Shown here piece after piece: positions 1 through 6,864 of a DNA stretch of 9,234 nucleotides. A model generated the notes under the pieces. The model did no database searches. It had not been told where the DNA came from and was given only the letters and a program-made list of their open reading frames with translations. Position 1 is the first letter of the stretch, and every line of letters begins with the position of its first letter. Source of the DNA: Planctomycetota bacterium (lineage in GTDB: Bacteria; Planctomycetota; UBA1135). Location: positions 1 through 9,234 of the forward strand of contig DNPI01000208.1 in assembly GCA_003501525.1 (NCBI GenBank), written 5' to 3'. Position numbers and translations under genes: made by a program.

Positions 1-1247
1 TTGGCGAGCCAATGCAAAGCCCTGACTCTCGTGCCCCTTTAGGGGCAGAGGCTGAAGCGGGGGATTCGATGGTGTCCCTGCCCGAAACCTTGGAGGAACG
101 CTACCCCTACGTCCGTTTTATTCGCCCTCAAACTGGCATGGTTTCAGCTTTGGTGACCGTTCCCGTGGGGGAGGCTGAAAAGGTTATTAGTAGGTTAAAG
201 CAGTTCTGCGCTTGTGATGATCGTGAGATCAACCCAGCAATAATCGAGACTATTTCTGATGTTGGTGGAGTGTTCACTGGCGATCCTGCGTCCTCACCCT
301 GGTCTGCGGCAATGACTGTGGCTGCAGTTGAAGATGTCATTCGCGTGACAGGTTTTGAGGAAGATTTCGTTGAGGTTTTTTATGCCCTTGACCTTTGGTA
401 CAACTCTTCGCCGCAGGTTGAGATTAGAGCAGAGGTTTATGAGCTAACTTCTTCTACAGCCTTCGAGCGTGGTGTTCGTCCAGTAGGCGATTCAGCACTT
501 TTTGAGAGCACGGATGTAGGCAGCTTTATTCAAGGTTTGGGCGGAGGATTTTCTTCATCGAGTAATCCGAATTATGCACTTAATGATCCCGATACTGGAG
601 CTGGTGCTGGGACTGGTGGTGTCCTTCAGTTAGGAATCCTTCGTGACGACATTCAATTCAAGGCTTTTTTGCAACTGTTGGAGGCAGCTGATTCTGTGGA
701 CATCCTTGCTCGACCGAGTATGGTCGTTCGCAATGGCGTTCCTGCTACTTTGACGTCAACCGAAGAGGTCCCCTTTCTGAATCCTACGGGGGTAAGCCTT
801 CAAGGAGTTACGGGCTTTGCTTTGCAGACGAAATCTGCAGGAGTCACGCTAAAAGTAGTTCCATTTCTTATGGGTTCGGACACGGTCCATTTAGTAATCG
901 ATGCAGATGTGAGCCGTATTAGCCGGTATGTTTCGGTTGGGACAGACACCAGTGGAGCTCCAATTACGGTTCCTTCTCTGACGCAACGGACAGCAAAAAC
1001 TGAAGTTTATGTCCGGTCCGGGCAGCGGGTTGTTATTGGTGGCTTGAAAAATAAAGAAGAACGAACAATTCAGAATAAATTCCCTGTTCTTGGTGATATC
1101 CCCTTGTTGAGTTGGCTTTTTTCTTCTGAAGAAAGAATTACGGTGGATACAGAAGTCCTTTTTGTAATCCAGCCTCAGGTTACGACTCGAGGGGCCACAA
1201 TCTCTCCCTTTGGTGAAATCTTCGATCCCTTCGAGGAAGGACCGTAG
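1..1247 (+). CDS. gspD: Secretin (type II/III secretion family), C-terminal part, 5'-truncated by the window
   Basis: Outer-membrane secretin, the multimeric channel through which type II secretion or related systems export folded proteins. The frame is open to the left edge, so the gene probably begins outside the window; the first in-window ATG is at 12 and residue numbers count from it. Residues about 50-130 look like the last periplasmic N-domain, ending in a degenerate form of the usual 'LD.P..QV.IE' junction (LDLWYNSSPQVEI, 127-139). The secretin domain covers about 135-390: ILARPSMVVRNG (231-242), a VPF segment (253-255), GVTLKVVPF (277-285), PSLTQRTAKTEVYV (321-334), the hallmark GQRVVIGGL (337-345) and PVLGDIPLLSWLF (358-370), then a final strand LFVIQPQV (383-390). 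A Gly/Ser-rich stretch (174-205) is likely the gate or lip region. It lies 21 nt upstream of a GspK-like gene, which favours a type II-like machine. GspD is the best name, but a pilus or type III-like secretin is possible because the N-terminal domains are not seen. Confidence 0.87.
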   Translation, partial: GEPMQSPDSRAPLGAEAEAGDSMVSLPETLEERYPYVRFIRPQTGMVSALVTVPVGEAEKVISRLKQFCACDDREINPAIIETISDVGGVFTGDPASSPWSAAMTVAAVEDVIRVTGFEEDFVEVFYALDLWYNSSPQVEIRAEVYELTSSTAFERGVRPVGDSALFESTDVGSFIQGLGGGFSSSSNPNYALNDPDTGAGAGTGGVLQLGILRDDIQFKAFLQLLEAADSVDILARPSMVVRNGVPATLTSTEEVPFLNPTGVSLQGVTGFALQTKSAGVTLKVVPFLMGSDTVHLVIDADVSRISRYVSVGTDTSGAPITVPSLTQRTAKTEVYVRSGQRVVIGGLKNKEERTIQNKFPVLGDIPLLSWLFSSEERITVDTEVLFVIQPQVTTRGATISPFGEIFDPFEEGP

Positions 1248-1268
1248 GCGCCAGTTCGTCTCAGAAGG

Positions 1269-2876
1269 GTGGGTCAAATAGGTAAAGGTTTATTGGTAGG
1301 CTTCGCGCGACGTCGTGATAAGGAGCGCGGTGTAATCCTGATTTTGACTCTGTTTGTGTTGCTAATCACTTACGCAATGGTGACGCAGCTGACTTTAGGG
1401 ACTTCAGTGTCTTGGATGACTTCTCGCAATGCTTCCGATCGAATTCGAATGGAATTGGCTTGTAAGAGTGCTGCAGAGCAAATTTTTGGAGTTCTCGCTG
1501 ACGATGCGGCCGGTGGAGGTCTCGGAGATGTTTCCGCGGAGGCGGAATCTTTCCTTGGAGATCTTGGCTATGGGGGGGATTCAGGAGATGCCGCAGGTGC
1601 TGAAGCAGAAGAAGATGAAGAAGAGGAGCCTGTGTCTGATTCTTTGCAGGATGCATGGGCTAAACCCATGCGGGTCACAATGGGAGATATCCAGATTACT
1701 TCGTGGGTGCAAGATGAATGCGGGAAATTCAATCTGCTGACGCTTGTGTCTCCTGACTCAGAGGAGAGTGATCAAGCGCGCGAAAGATGTCGACGCATTC
1801 TCGATTTTATGAGAGAAGAGTTTGATGATGATTTGGACTTTACACAGGCAAGTCGAATCACGGGCGAAATTACAGAATGGCTTGAAGGTGTGAATCGAAA
1901 TGAAGATTGGCCAGCACCTTTGCGCCACTCGTTGTCAGAAGAAAGTGAGCGTATTCTGATGCTGGATGTAGAGGAACTCTTATTGATTGAAGGAATCACT
2001 CCGACTCTCTATTACGACCAAGTGCGAGAGGGGGACCGCATTGCGCCTGGTTTGGAAACTGTTTTCACGGTTTGGACTTCTGTTCAAATTACTCCTCCTG
2101 ATGAGAGTACTGACCTAGGTACCACGGAGGAGGAGGAGCAAAGCCTTTTCGGAGATGCTGCTGGGGCGTCTGAATCTGAGCGAGGGTCGTTTGGAGCAGG
2201 AGAAGGAGATGCTGCTGGAGGTCAGGGTTTCTTGAGCACGCAAGTTTCGGCAACTGGAGAAGAGCGACTTGCAGCTGCTCAAGGAGGTTTAGATGATCTC
2301 CTTGAAGTAGGAGAAAGCGTTGGGGTTCGATTGAATTTGAACACGATGCCACGTGCTGTATTGGAGGGGTTGTTGCCAACAAGTGTGCTTCCCAGCGGGA
2401 TGGTGGAGGATATTTTGCGATTCCGCAATGAAGTGGACGAGGAGGCAATTGCAGATGAAGCACAATCCGAAGTTGACGTTGAGGCGGAAGCTCTTGAGCG
2501 AGCGCTTTACGGTGAAACGTTTGAGGAACCGTTGAAATATTTTTCTTCCGTGGAGGCGCTCGATGAAATTCCAGGTTGGGATGGCCGTTTGGATGATGAG
2601 CAGAAAGAGTCATTGGAGGCATTGGTCGGAACTCAATCGGATGTTTTCTCAGTCCATTTGTGGGCTCGTATTCCACCTCAAGGATGGGCACAGGAGCAGC
2701 GCTATGAAGAGCCGAGTGGACCGGTTTTGCGCATGCGCGCGATAGTTTGGCGCCGATCCGGTGAGGATGGAGTTAAGTTCATTTTGATTCGTCCGTGGCA
2801 TGAAGTTGGGCGCACTCGCTGGAGCATTCCTGATTTTCAATGGGATTTACCTGTCTATCAGCCACCAAGGTGGTAG
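1269..2876 (+). CDS. gspK: GspK-like minor pseudopilin of a type II secretion system
   Basis: Likely the tip minor pseudopilin of the type II secretion pseudopilus, in the inner membrane and periplasm. The N-terminus has a basic leader (RRRDKERG, 14-21) and a hydrophobic helix VILILTLFVLLITYAMV (22-38), as in prepilin-peptidase substrates cut after Gly. Mature residue 5 is Leu rather than Glu, which is typical of GspK. Other GspK marks are ITSWVQDECGKFNLL (142-156), DWPAPL (213-218) and LNLNTMPRAVLEGLL (355-369). At 535 aa it is much longer than the usual 300-350 aa. The extra length is acidic, low-complexity sequence: about 103-125 with a run of Asp/Glu, about 275-350, and about 388-415. GDAAG occurs three times in it (106-110, 295-299, 313-317). 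The GTG start at 1269 has no spaced ribosome site. A TTG at 1293, preceded by AAAGG at 1284-1288, would give a shorter 13-residue leader and is a fair alternative. No gspL/gspM follows. Confidence 0.82.
   Translation: MGQIGKGLLVGFARRRDKERGVILILTLFVLLITYAMVTQLTLGTSVSWMTSRNASDRIRMELACKSAAEQIFGVLADDAAGGGLGDVSAEAESFLGDLGYGGDSGDAAGAEAEEDEEEEPVSDSLQDAWAKPMRVTMGDIQITSWVQDECGKFNLLTLVSPDSEESDQARERCRRILDFMREEFDDDLDFTQASRITGEITEWLEGVNRNEDWPAPLRHSLSEESERILMLDVEELLLIEGITPTLYYDQVREGDRIAPGLETVFTVWTSVQITPPDESTDLGTTEEEEQSLFGDAAGASESERGSFGAGEGDAAGGQGFLSTQVSATGEERLAAAQGGLDDLLEVGESVGVRLNLNTMPRAVLEGLLPTSVLPSGMVEDILRFRNEVDEEAIADEAQSEVDVEAEALERALYGETFEEPLKYFSSVEALDEIPGWDGRLDDEQKESLEALVGTQSDVFSVHLWARIPPQGWAQEQRYEEPSGPVLRMRAIVWRRSGEDGVKFILIRPWHEVGRTRWSIPDFQWDLPVYQPPRW
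2151..2218 (+). repeat. Two in-frame copies of a 14-bp direct repeat inside gspK
   Basis: GGAGATGCTGCTGG is present at 2151-2164 and again at 2205-2218, 54 nt (18 codons) apart and in frame, each encoding Gly-Asp-Ala-Ala-Gly. A third, diverged coding copy of GDAAG lies at about 1584-1598. The repeat sits in the acidic, Gly/Ala/Glu-rich insert of the GspK-like protein. It probably reflects expansion of a low-complexity linker rather than a mobile element. Confidence 0.7.
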
Positions 2877-2943
2877 AGAACTGACAGAGTGTCGTTCGTT
2901 TGGCGCGGATTCTTTGTACTGGTTTCTTGTTATTCACCGCGGC

Positions 2944-2972
2944 GACGGGAGAATCAATCTCGTCAATTTTTT
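2944..2972 (+). terminator. Candidate intrinsic terminator after gspK
   Basis: GAC (2944-2946) and GAGA (2949-2952) pair with TCTC (2958-2961) and GTC (2962-2964) around a 5-nt loop (ATCAA), with GG bulged on the left arm. AA and then six T (2967-2972) follow. The stem is short (7 bp) and bulged, so strength is uncertain. The position, 67 nt after the gspK stop and before purA, suits the end of the secretion operon. The rest of the gap 2877-3052 holds no gene I can support. Confidence 0.45.
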
Positions 2973-3016
2973 AAATCCTCCTCTAGCCCAACTCTCCTGC
3001 TCGTTAGACTTACGGA

Positions 3017-3046
3017 ATGACGCCCAAAACGTGAGCGGGCAATAAA
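3017..3046 (+). promoter_or_regulatory. purA: Weak candidate promoter just before purA
   Basis: ATGACG (3017-3022) matches four of six bases of a sigma-70 -35 box. AATAAA (3041-3046) matches four of six of a -10 box, with an 18-nt spacer. A start site 6-8 nt downstream would fall at or next to the purA ATG (3053), giving a nearly leaderless mRNA. The only support is that a terminator-like hairpin lies upstream and that purA has no clear Shine-Dalgarno site (only GAGCGGG at 3033-3039). The match is weak and could be chance. Confidence 0.22.
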
Positions 3047-3052
3047 AAACCA

Positions 3053-4354
3053 ATGTCAAGCACCGCAGTAATTGGCCTCCAATGGGGAGACGAAGGTAAA
3101 GGGAAGGTCATCGATAGTTTGGCCGCCGAGGCCAGCATTGTTGCTCGCTATGCTGGCGGTAACAATGCTGGCCACACTGTCATTGTTGGTGAGGAAAAAT
3201 ATGTTTTACATCTGATTCCTGGAGGGATATTGCATGAGGGCACCATCAATTTGGTGGGTCGAGGTGTTGTTGTCAGCTTGGCGGCTTTAGTTGAAGAAAT
3301 GGAAGGCCTGAAGGATCGAGGGGTTCCGGTTGAAGAGCGCCTACGCATTGATTCTCGTGCCCATGTCATCTTTCCTTATCACTGCCAACTTGACTCAATG
3401 ACCGAGGTTTGGCGAGGCGCGGGACGGATTGGGACTACAGGGAGGGGCATTGGTCCGGCTTATGCTGACCGTGTTGCGCGCACTGGAATACGAATTGCCG
3501 ATGTGCTTGACCCGGATATTTTTCGAAAGCGTTTAGAGGCTTCTTTGGCGGAAAAGGACGCAATCCTTAGCAAAGTGTATGGAGCGGAACCTGAGGATCA
3601 CGGCAACCTTTTCGAGGAGTCGCGAGAACTTGCCGAAAGGTTGCGTCCCCTTGTTGTGGATGGAGGAGGTTTGTTGGCGTCGGCTTACGGTGCGGGGGAG
3701 CGCATTCTTTTGGAGGGCGCTCAAGGGACCATGTTAGACCTCGATGCTGGAACGTTTCCTTATGTGACTTCATCTTGGACAGGTACGTGGGGGATAGCTG
3801 GAGGCACGGGCCTGTCACCTCGAAATCTTGATAGAGCTTATGGTGTTTCGAAGGCCTATTGCACTCGCGTTGGCGAGGGTCCCTTCCCAACTGAGATGGA
3901 GGGTGAAGAAGAAGAAAGACTGCGGGCGCAGGGCAACGAATATGGAGCCACTACTGGCCGGCCACGTCGATGCGGATGGTTCGATGCGGTACAAGCTCGC
4001 TATGCTTGTCGCCTTAACGGGTTAGACGGGGTTGTGTTGACTAACCTCGATGTTTTGACAGGCTTTTCTCGATTGCGAGTCGCTAATGCGTATCGCTTGG
4101 GTGAAGAGCGAACATTGAATTTCCCAGCGGAAACGGGCCTGAGAGCGGACCTAAACCCCGAGTATGTTGAGTTGCCCGGTTGGGAAGAGGATATTTCTGA
4201 TATCCGGAATTTTGACGACCTGCCGCCTTCCGCCCGAGACTATGTCGCCTTTTTGGAAGAAGAGATGGGTGTGCCTATTGTGCAAATTTCAGTGGGTCCC
4301 GATCGTAGTGAGATAATGTCAGGTAGGAACGGGGAGGTCCGTTTGTGGTCTTGA
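3053..4354 (+). CDS. purA: Adenylosuccinate synthetase
   Basis: Cytoplasmic enzyme joining IMP and aspartate, with GTP hydrolysis, to form adenylosuccinate, the first committed step from IMP to AMP. At 433 aa it is full length for the family. Family motifs appear in order: GLQWGDEGKGK (8-18) with the catalytic Asp13, GGNNAGHT (35-42) with the catalytic His41, IGTTGRGIGPAY (126-137) of the IMP site, LLEGAQGTMLD (219-229), GEGPFPTE (274-281), GATTGRPRRCGW (298-309), LTNLDVL (329-335), and near the end SVGPDRSEIM (413-422). One deviation stands out: the guanine-recognition motif is usually TKLD and here reads TNLD, with Asn331 in place of Lys. The ATG at 3053 starts four residues before the first beta strand, as expected. 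It is the first gene of the run with uppS, and its stop overlaps the uppS start by 10 nt. Confidence 0.97.
   Translation: MSSTAVIGLQWGDEGKGKVIDSLAAEASIVARYAGGNNAGHTVIVGEEKYVLHLIPGGILHEGTINLVGRGVVVSLAALVEEMEGLKDRGVPVEERLRIDSRAHVIFPYHCQLDSMTEVWRGAGRIGTTGRGIGPAYADRVARTGIRIADVLDPDIFRKRLEASLAEKDAILSKVYGAEPEDHGNLFEESRELAERLRPLVVDGGGLLASAYGAGERILLEGAQGTMLDLDAGTFPYVTSSWTGTWGIAGGTGLSPRNLDRAYGVSKAYCTRVGEGPFPTEMEGEEEERLRAQGNEYGATTGRPRRCGWFDAVQARYACRLNGLDGVVLTNLDVLTGFSRLRVANAYRLGEERTLNFPAETGLRADLNPEYVELPGWEEDISDIRNFDDLPPSARDYVAFLEEEMGVPIVQISVGPDRSEIMSGRNGEVRLWS
4331..4337 (+). promoter_or_regulatory. uppS: Shine-Dalgarno site for uppS inside the purA 3' end
   Basis: GGGGAGG lies 7 nt before the GTG at 4345. 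It is the strongest ribosome-binding site in the window and decides for this GTG, which overlaps the end of purA, rather than the in-frame TTG at 4351. Confidence 0.75.
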
Positions 4355-5088
4355 GCCAAAGGCCTGAGGACCCTTTGCCTGACCATGTAGGGATTATTAT
4401 GGATGGCAATGGTCGCTGGGCTCGGCAAGCTGGCCTTGAGCGGCTTCGTGGTCATTCGGCAGGCATCGATGCGGTGCGGGAGACAGTTGAAGCCGCAGCT
4501 GAGTGGGGAATCCCGAATCTCACCTTGTATGCTTTTTCTGCAGAAAACTGGGCGAGGCCTCCTGGTGAAGTTAAAGGCCTCATGAAATTCCTGACGCGTT
4601 TTCTCCGCAGCGAGATTGACTTGATGAAGGAGAATGGTGTCAGACTGACCGGTATAGGACGACTTGAGGATCTCCCCGCTGCCGCGAGAGATGCCCTGAG
4701 CGAGGCAGAAGCTGCTACTGCATCTGGTGAAGGAACGAGGCTTCGTTTGGCGCTTTCGTACGGTGGGCGCCAAGAGTTAGTAGATGCTGCTCGAGCGCTG
4801 ACACGTGATGTTCAAGCCGGGGATCTCGAGCCTGGCGATATCAGTCCCGAAATGATGGCTTCGAAATTCTATGATGCTTCGATGCCTGATTTGGATTTGG
4901 TCATTCGAACAGCGGGAGAAAGGAGACTTTCGAATTTCTTGCTGTGGCAGGCTTCATACGCTGAGTTCTATTTTTCTGAAGTCCTGTGGCCAGACTTCCG
5001 CCGGAGTCATTTCCTTTGGGCAATTGAAGATTTTCAGAAGCGCGTTCGTCGGTATGGGTGTGTTCCTGAAGTTGCTCAGGATAAATAA
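4345..5088 (+). CDS. uppS: Isoprenyl transferase (undecaprenyl diphosphate synthase)
   Basis: cis-Prenyltransferase that extends farnesyl diphosphate with isopentenyl diphosphate to undecaprenyl diphosphate, the lipid carrier for peptidoglycan and LPS precursors; it is cytosolic and membrane-associated. At 247 aa it has the usual length. Motifs are HVGIIMDGNGRWA (14-26) with the catalytic Asp20, RGHSAG (35-40), LTLYAFSAENW (59-69), the LSYGGR segment (137-142), and the C-terminal substrate-binding block DLVIRTAGERRLSNFLLWQ (184-202) followed by YAEFYFSEVLWPDF (205-218). The IRTxGE motif has Ala190 where Gly or Ser is common. The GTG start is supported by GGGGAGG at 4331-4337. The stop TAA shares its last base with the ATG of cdsA, so translation is probably coupled. 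The uppS-cdsA neighbour pair is conserved in many bacteria. Confidence 0.97.
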   Translation: MVLSQRPEDPLPDHVGIIMDGNGRWARQAGLERLRGHSAGIDAVRETVEAAAEWGIPNLTLYAFSAENWARPPGEVKGLMKFLTRFLRSEIDLMKENGVRLTGIGRLEDLPAAARDALSEAEAATASGEGTRLRLALSYGGRQELVDAARALTRDVQAGDLEPGDISPEMMASKFYDASMPDLDLVIRTAGERRLSNFLLWQASYAEFYFSEVLWPDFRRSHFLWAIEDFQKRVRRYGCVPEVAQDK

Positions 5089-5909
5089 TGCAAATTCGTG
5101 CTCGAATTTTCTCGGGAGCTCCTGTTGTTGCTGCGGCTATTGGCCTGTTGAAGCTGGACTGGCATTATGGAAGTGGCCTGGTTTCAGGACTTGTTGTTTG
5201 CGCTCTTTCCTTAGGGGCTCAAGCTGAGTTTTATGGGATGGCAGCTAAATCAGGAATCCAGGCGAGATCCTTTCCTGGATTTGTCGCTGGGCTCGCTTGG
5301 CTGTGGTGGACTATCGGGGCGGACGGTCCTCACCCTTTGCATTTCCTAACGGGTTTTCTTGCCCTCCTCCTGATTTGGGAAATATTAATGGGCAGTACTG
5401 CGGAAGCGCCGGTGCGCTTAGGTGTTACTTTACTCGGTTGGGTTGCGATACCTTTTCTTCTTGCTTATGTCTTGTTAATCCGCCAAATGCCCGAGGGCTG
5501 GGCATGGGTAGTTTTCCTTGTCGCTGTTTGTAAAACAGGGGATAGCGTTGCTTGGCTAGTGGGCAATATTTGGGGGCGTCAAAAAATGGCTCCAGAGGTG
5601 AGCCCAAATAAGACGTGGGAGGGTGCCGTGGGGTCTCTGGGGGGCAGCTTGATAGCTGGGTGGATAGTAGCCTCAGTTGCATTTGTTTCACCGCCGTCCA
5701 CTTTTATTTGGATAGGTGCGGCCCTTGTTGCCAATTTTGGTGGACAGCTGGGAGATTTATCCGAAAGCCTTTTGAAGCGGGGTTTCCGGACGAAGCATTC
5801 CGCTTCTTTACTTCCTGGTTTAGGGGGAACGTTTGATATGGTTGATTCCTTCTTGTTGGCGGGGCCTTTTCTTTACGCTTTCCTTTATCAGCTCGACTTG
5901 ATGGGCTAA
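5088..5909 (+). CDS. cdsA: Phosphatidate cytidylyltransferase (CDP-diacylglycerol synthase), variant signature
   Basis: Integral inner-membrane enzyme making CDP-diacylglycerol from phosphatidate and CTP, the branch point for phospholipids. At 273 aa it has family length, with several hydrophobic segments (about 10-50, 62-78, 86-100, 110-131, 137-150, 185-215, 254-270). The family core is clear: KTGDSVAWLVGNIWG (149-163), SPNKTWEGAVGS (172-183) and GQLGDLSESLLKRG (219-232). The C-terminal signature, normally KRxxxxKDSxxxxPGHGGxxDRxDS, is altered. Here it has KHS at 236-238, PGLGG at 243-247 and DMVDS at 250-254, so Asp, His and Arg of the signature become His237, Leu245 and Met251. Asp250 and Asp253 are kept. 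It starts at the ATG overlapping the uppS stop by 1 nt, with AGGA at 5078-5081 as ribosome site. The next gene follows after 19 nt; dxr and rseP, frequent neighbours of cdsA elsewhere, are absent here. Confidence 0.93.
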   Translation: MQIRARIFSGAPVVAAAIGLLKLDWHYGSGLVSGLVVCALSLGAQAEFYGMAAKSGIQARSFPGFVAGLAWLWWTIGADGPHPLHFLTGFLALLLIWEILMGSTAEAPVRLGVTLLGWVAIPFLLAYVLLIRQMPEGWAWVVFLVAVCKTGDSVAWLVGNIWGRQKMAPEVSPNKTWEGAVGSLGGSLIAGWIVASVAFVSPPSTFIWIGAALVANFGGQLGDLSESLLKRGFRTKHSASLLPGLGGTFDMVDSFLLAGPFLYAFLYQLDLMG

Positions 5910-5928
5910 CGACCCGATTCTTGGCATT

Positions 5929-6864
5929 TTGGAGACACGGATTCCCCTGCTAACTTTAGACGAAGAGCAGCGCCTCTTTGGGTTACACGACCGGAACGCT
6001 CGCGCTTTGAGCCGAGAGCTTGGCGTGAAAGTTTCTTCGAGAGGCGGAACCCTCAAGATTCAAGGGCCTGAAATCGAAGTGCAGATGATTGCCCATAAGG
6101 TAGAAGCAATTCTCGGAAAGATTAGAAATGGGCACGATATAACGCCCGCGGCGATTGAGGAGGAGTTGACAGGTGCAACGGCTTCATCGGGAGAAGCTTT
6201 CCGAGGTCGAGAGACTGCGCGCGCACGCTCATTAACCCCTGAAGCCCGTACGGTGATTCAGGCAAAATATCTAGAGGCGATGGCGAACCACGAACTTGTT
6301 TTTGCTACCGGGCCTGCGGGAACTGGGAAGACTTACCTAGCTGTGGCCGCAGCGGTCCGCGCTCTTGGTTCAGGTCAGGTCAAACGGCTAGTCTTGACTA
6401 GGCCGGCAGTTGAGGCAGGAGAGAAGCTCGGCTTCCTTCCGGGGTCGATGAATGAGAAAGTCGACCCTTACCTGCGCCCTCTCTATGACGCGCTTAATGA
6501 TCTCATGGGCCCTACTGCTACCCGCCGGATGCGTGATATGGACGTTGTGGAAGTGGCGCCCTTGGCATTCATGCGCGGGAGAACTCTTAATCAAGCTTTT
6601 GTCATCCTAGACGAAGCGCAAAATGCTACTTCCTCTCAGATGAAGATGTTTCTTACGAGGGTGGGGGAAGGCAGTCGCGCTGTGGTGACAGGGGATCTTA
6701 CTCAGCCGGATTTGCCTCAGGGTGGAAAGGGGTTAGAGGAGGCAGTACGGCGTCTTTCGAATGTAGAGGGTGTGGCTCACATCGAACTCGGAAAGGATGA
6801 TGTTCAGCGCAGCTCCTTAGTTCAGAGAATTGTGGATGCATATGGGAGCCAGCCAGAATCCTGA
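5929..6864 (+). CDS. phoH: PhoH-like ATPase (YbeZ/PhoL type)
   Basis: Cytoplasmic P-loop ATPase of the PhoH family, thought to act with YbeY in RNA metabolism or ribosome maturation; its exact activity is not settled. The KH-like N-terminal domain covers about 15-65 (LFGLHDRNARALSRELGV..., GGTLKIQG). The ATPase part has AKYLEAM (112-118), Walker A GPAGTGKT (128-135), LTRPAVEAGEKLGFLPG (156-172), DPYLRPLYDAL (179-189), Walker B VILDEAQN (225-232), VVTGDLTQ (252-259) and the C-terminal DVQRSSLVQRIVDAY (291-305). At 311 aa it has normal length. The start is unusual: no ATG or GTG fits, and the frame is closed by a TGA at 5899-5901. TTG at 5929 keeps the whole N-terminal domain but has no upstream ribosome site. 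A GGAG at 5931-5934 lies 6 nt before an in-frame ATT at 5941. The 3' end overlaps ybeY. Confidence 0.94.
   Translation: METRIPLLTLDEEQRLFGLHDRNARALSRELGVKVSSRGGTLKIQGPEIEVQMIAHKVEAILGKIRNGHDITPAAIEEELTGATASSGEAFRGRETARARSLTPEARTVIQAKYLEAMANHELVFATGPAGTGKTYLAVAAAVRALGSGQVKRLVLTRPAVEAGEKLGFLPGSMNEKVDPYLRPLYDALNDLMGPTATRRMRDMDVVEVAPLAFMRGRTLNQAFVILDEAQNATSSQMKMFLTRVGEGSRAVVTGDLTQPDLPQGGKGLEEAVRRLSNVEGVAHIELGKDDVQRSSLVQRIVDAYGSQPES

Noticed and set aside
891..1277. A 128-codon minus-strand open frame opposite the secretin 3' end
   Set aside because: It lies opposite the most conserved part of the secretin domain and looks like a chance open frame.
2126..2140. GGAGGAGGAGGAG run resembling a ribosome-binding site
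   Set aside because: It encodes a Glu run inside gspK and no gene starts a suitable distance downstream.
2089..2691. A 200-codon open frame on the minus strand opposite gspK
   Set aside because: It is antisense to a well-supported gene, has a Pro/Leu/Gln/His-rich composition arising from the repetitive acidic codons on the other strand, and shows no recognisable domain.
4240..4773. A 177-codon minus-strand open frame across the purA-uppS junction
   Set aside because: Both sense genes have full family motifs through this region; the antisense translation has no domain-like pattern.
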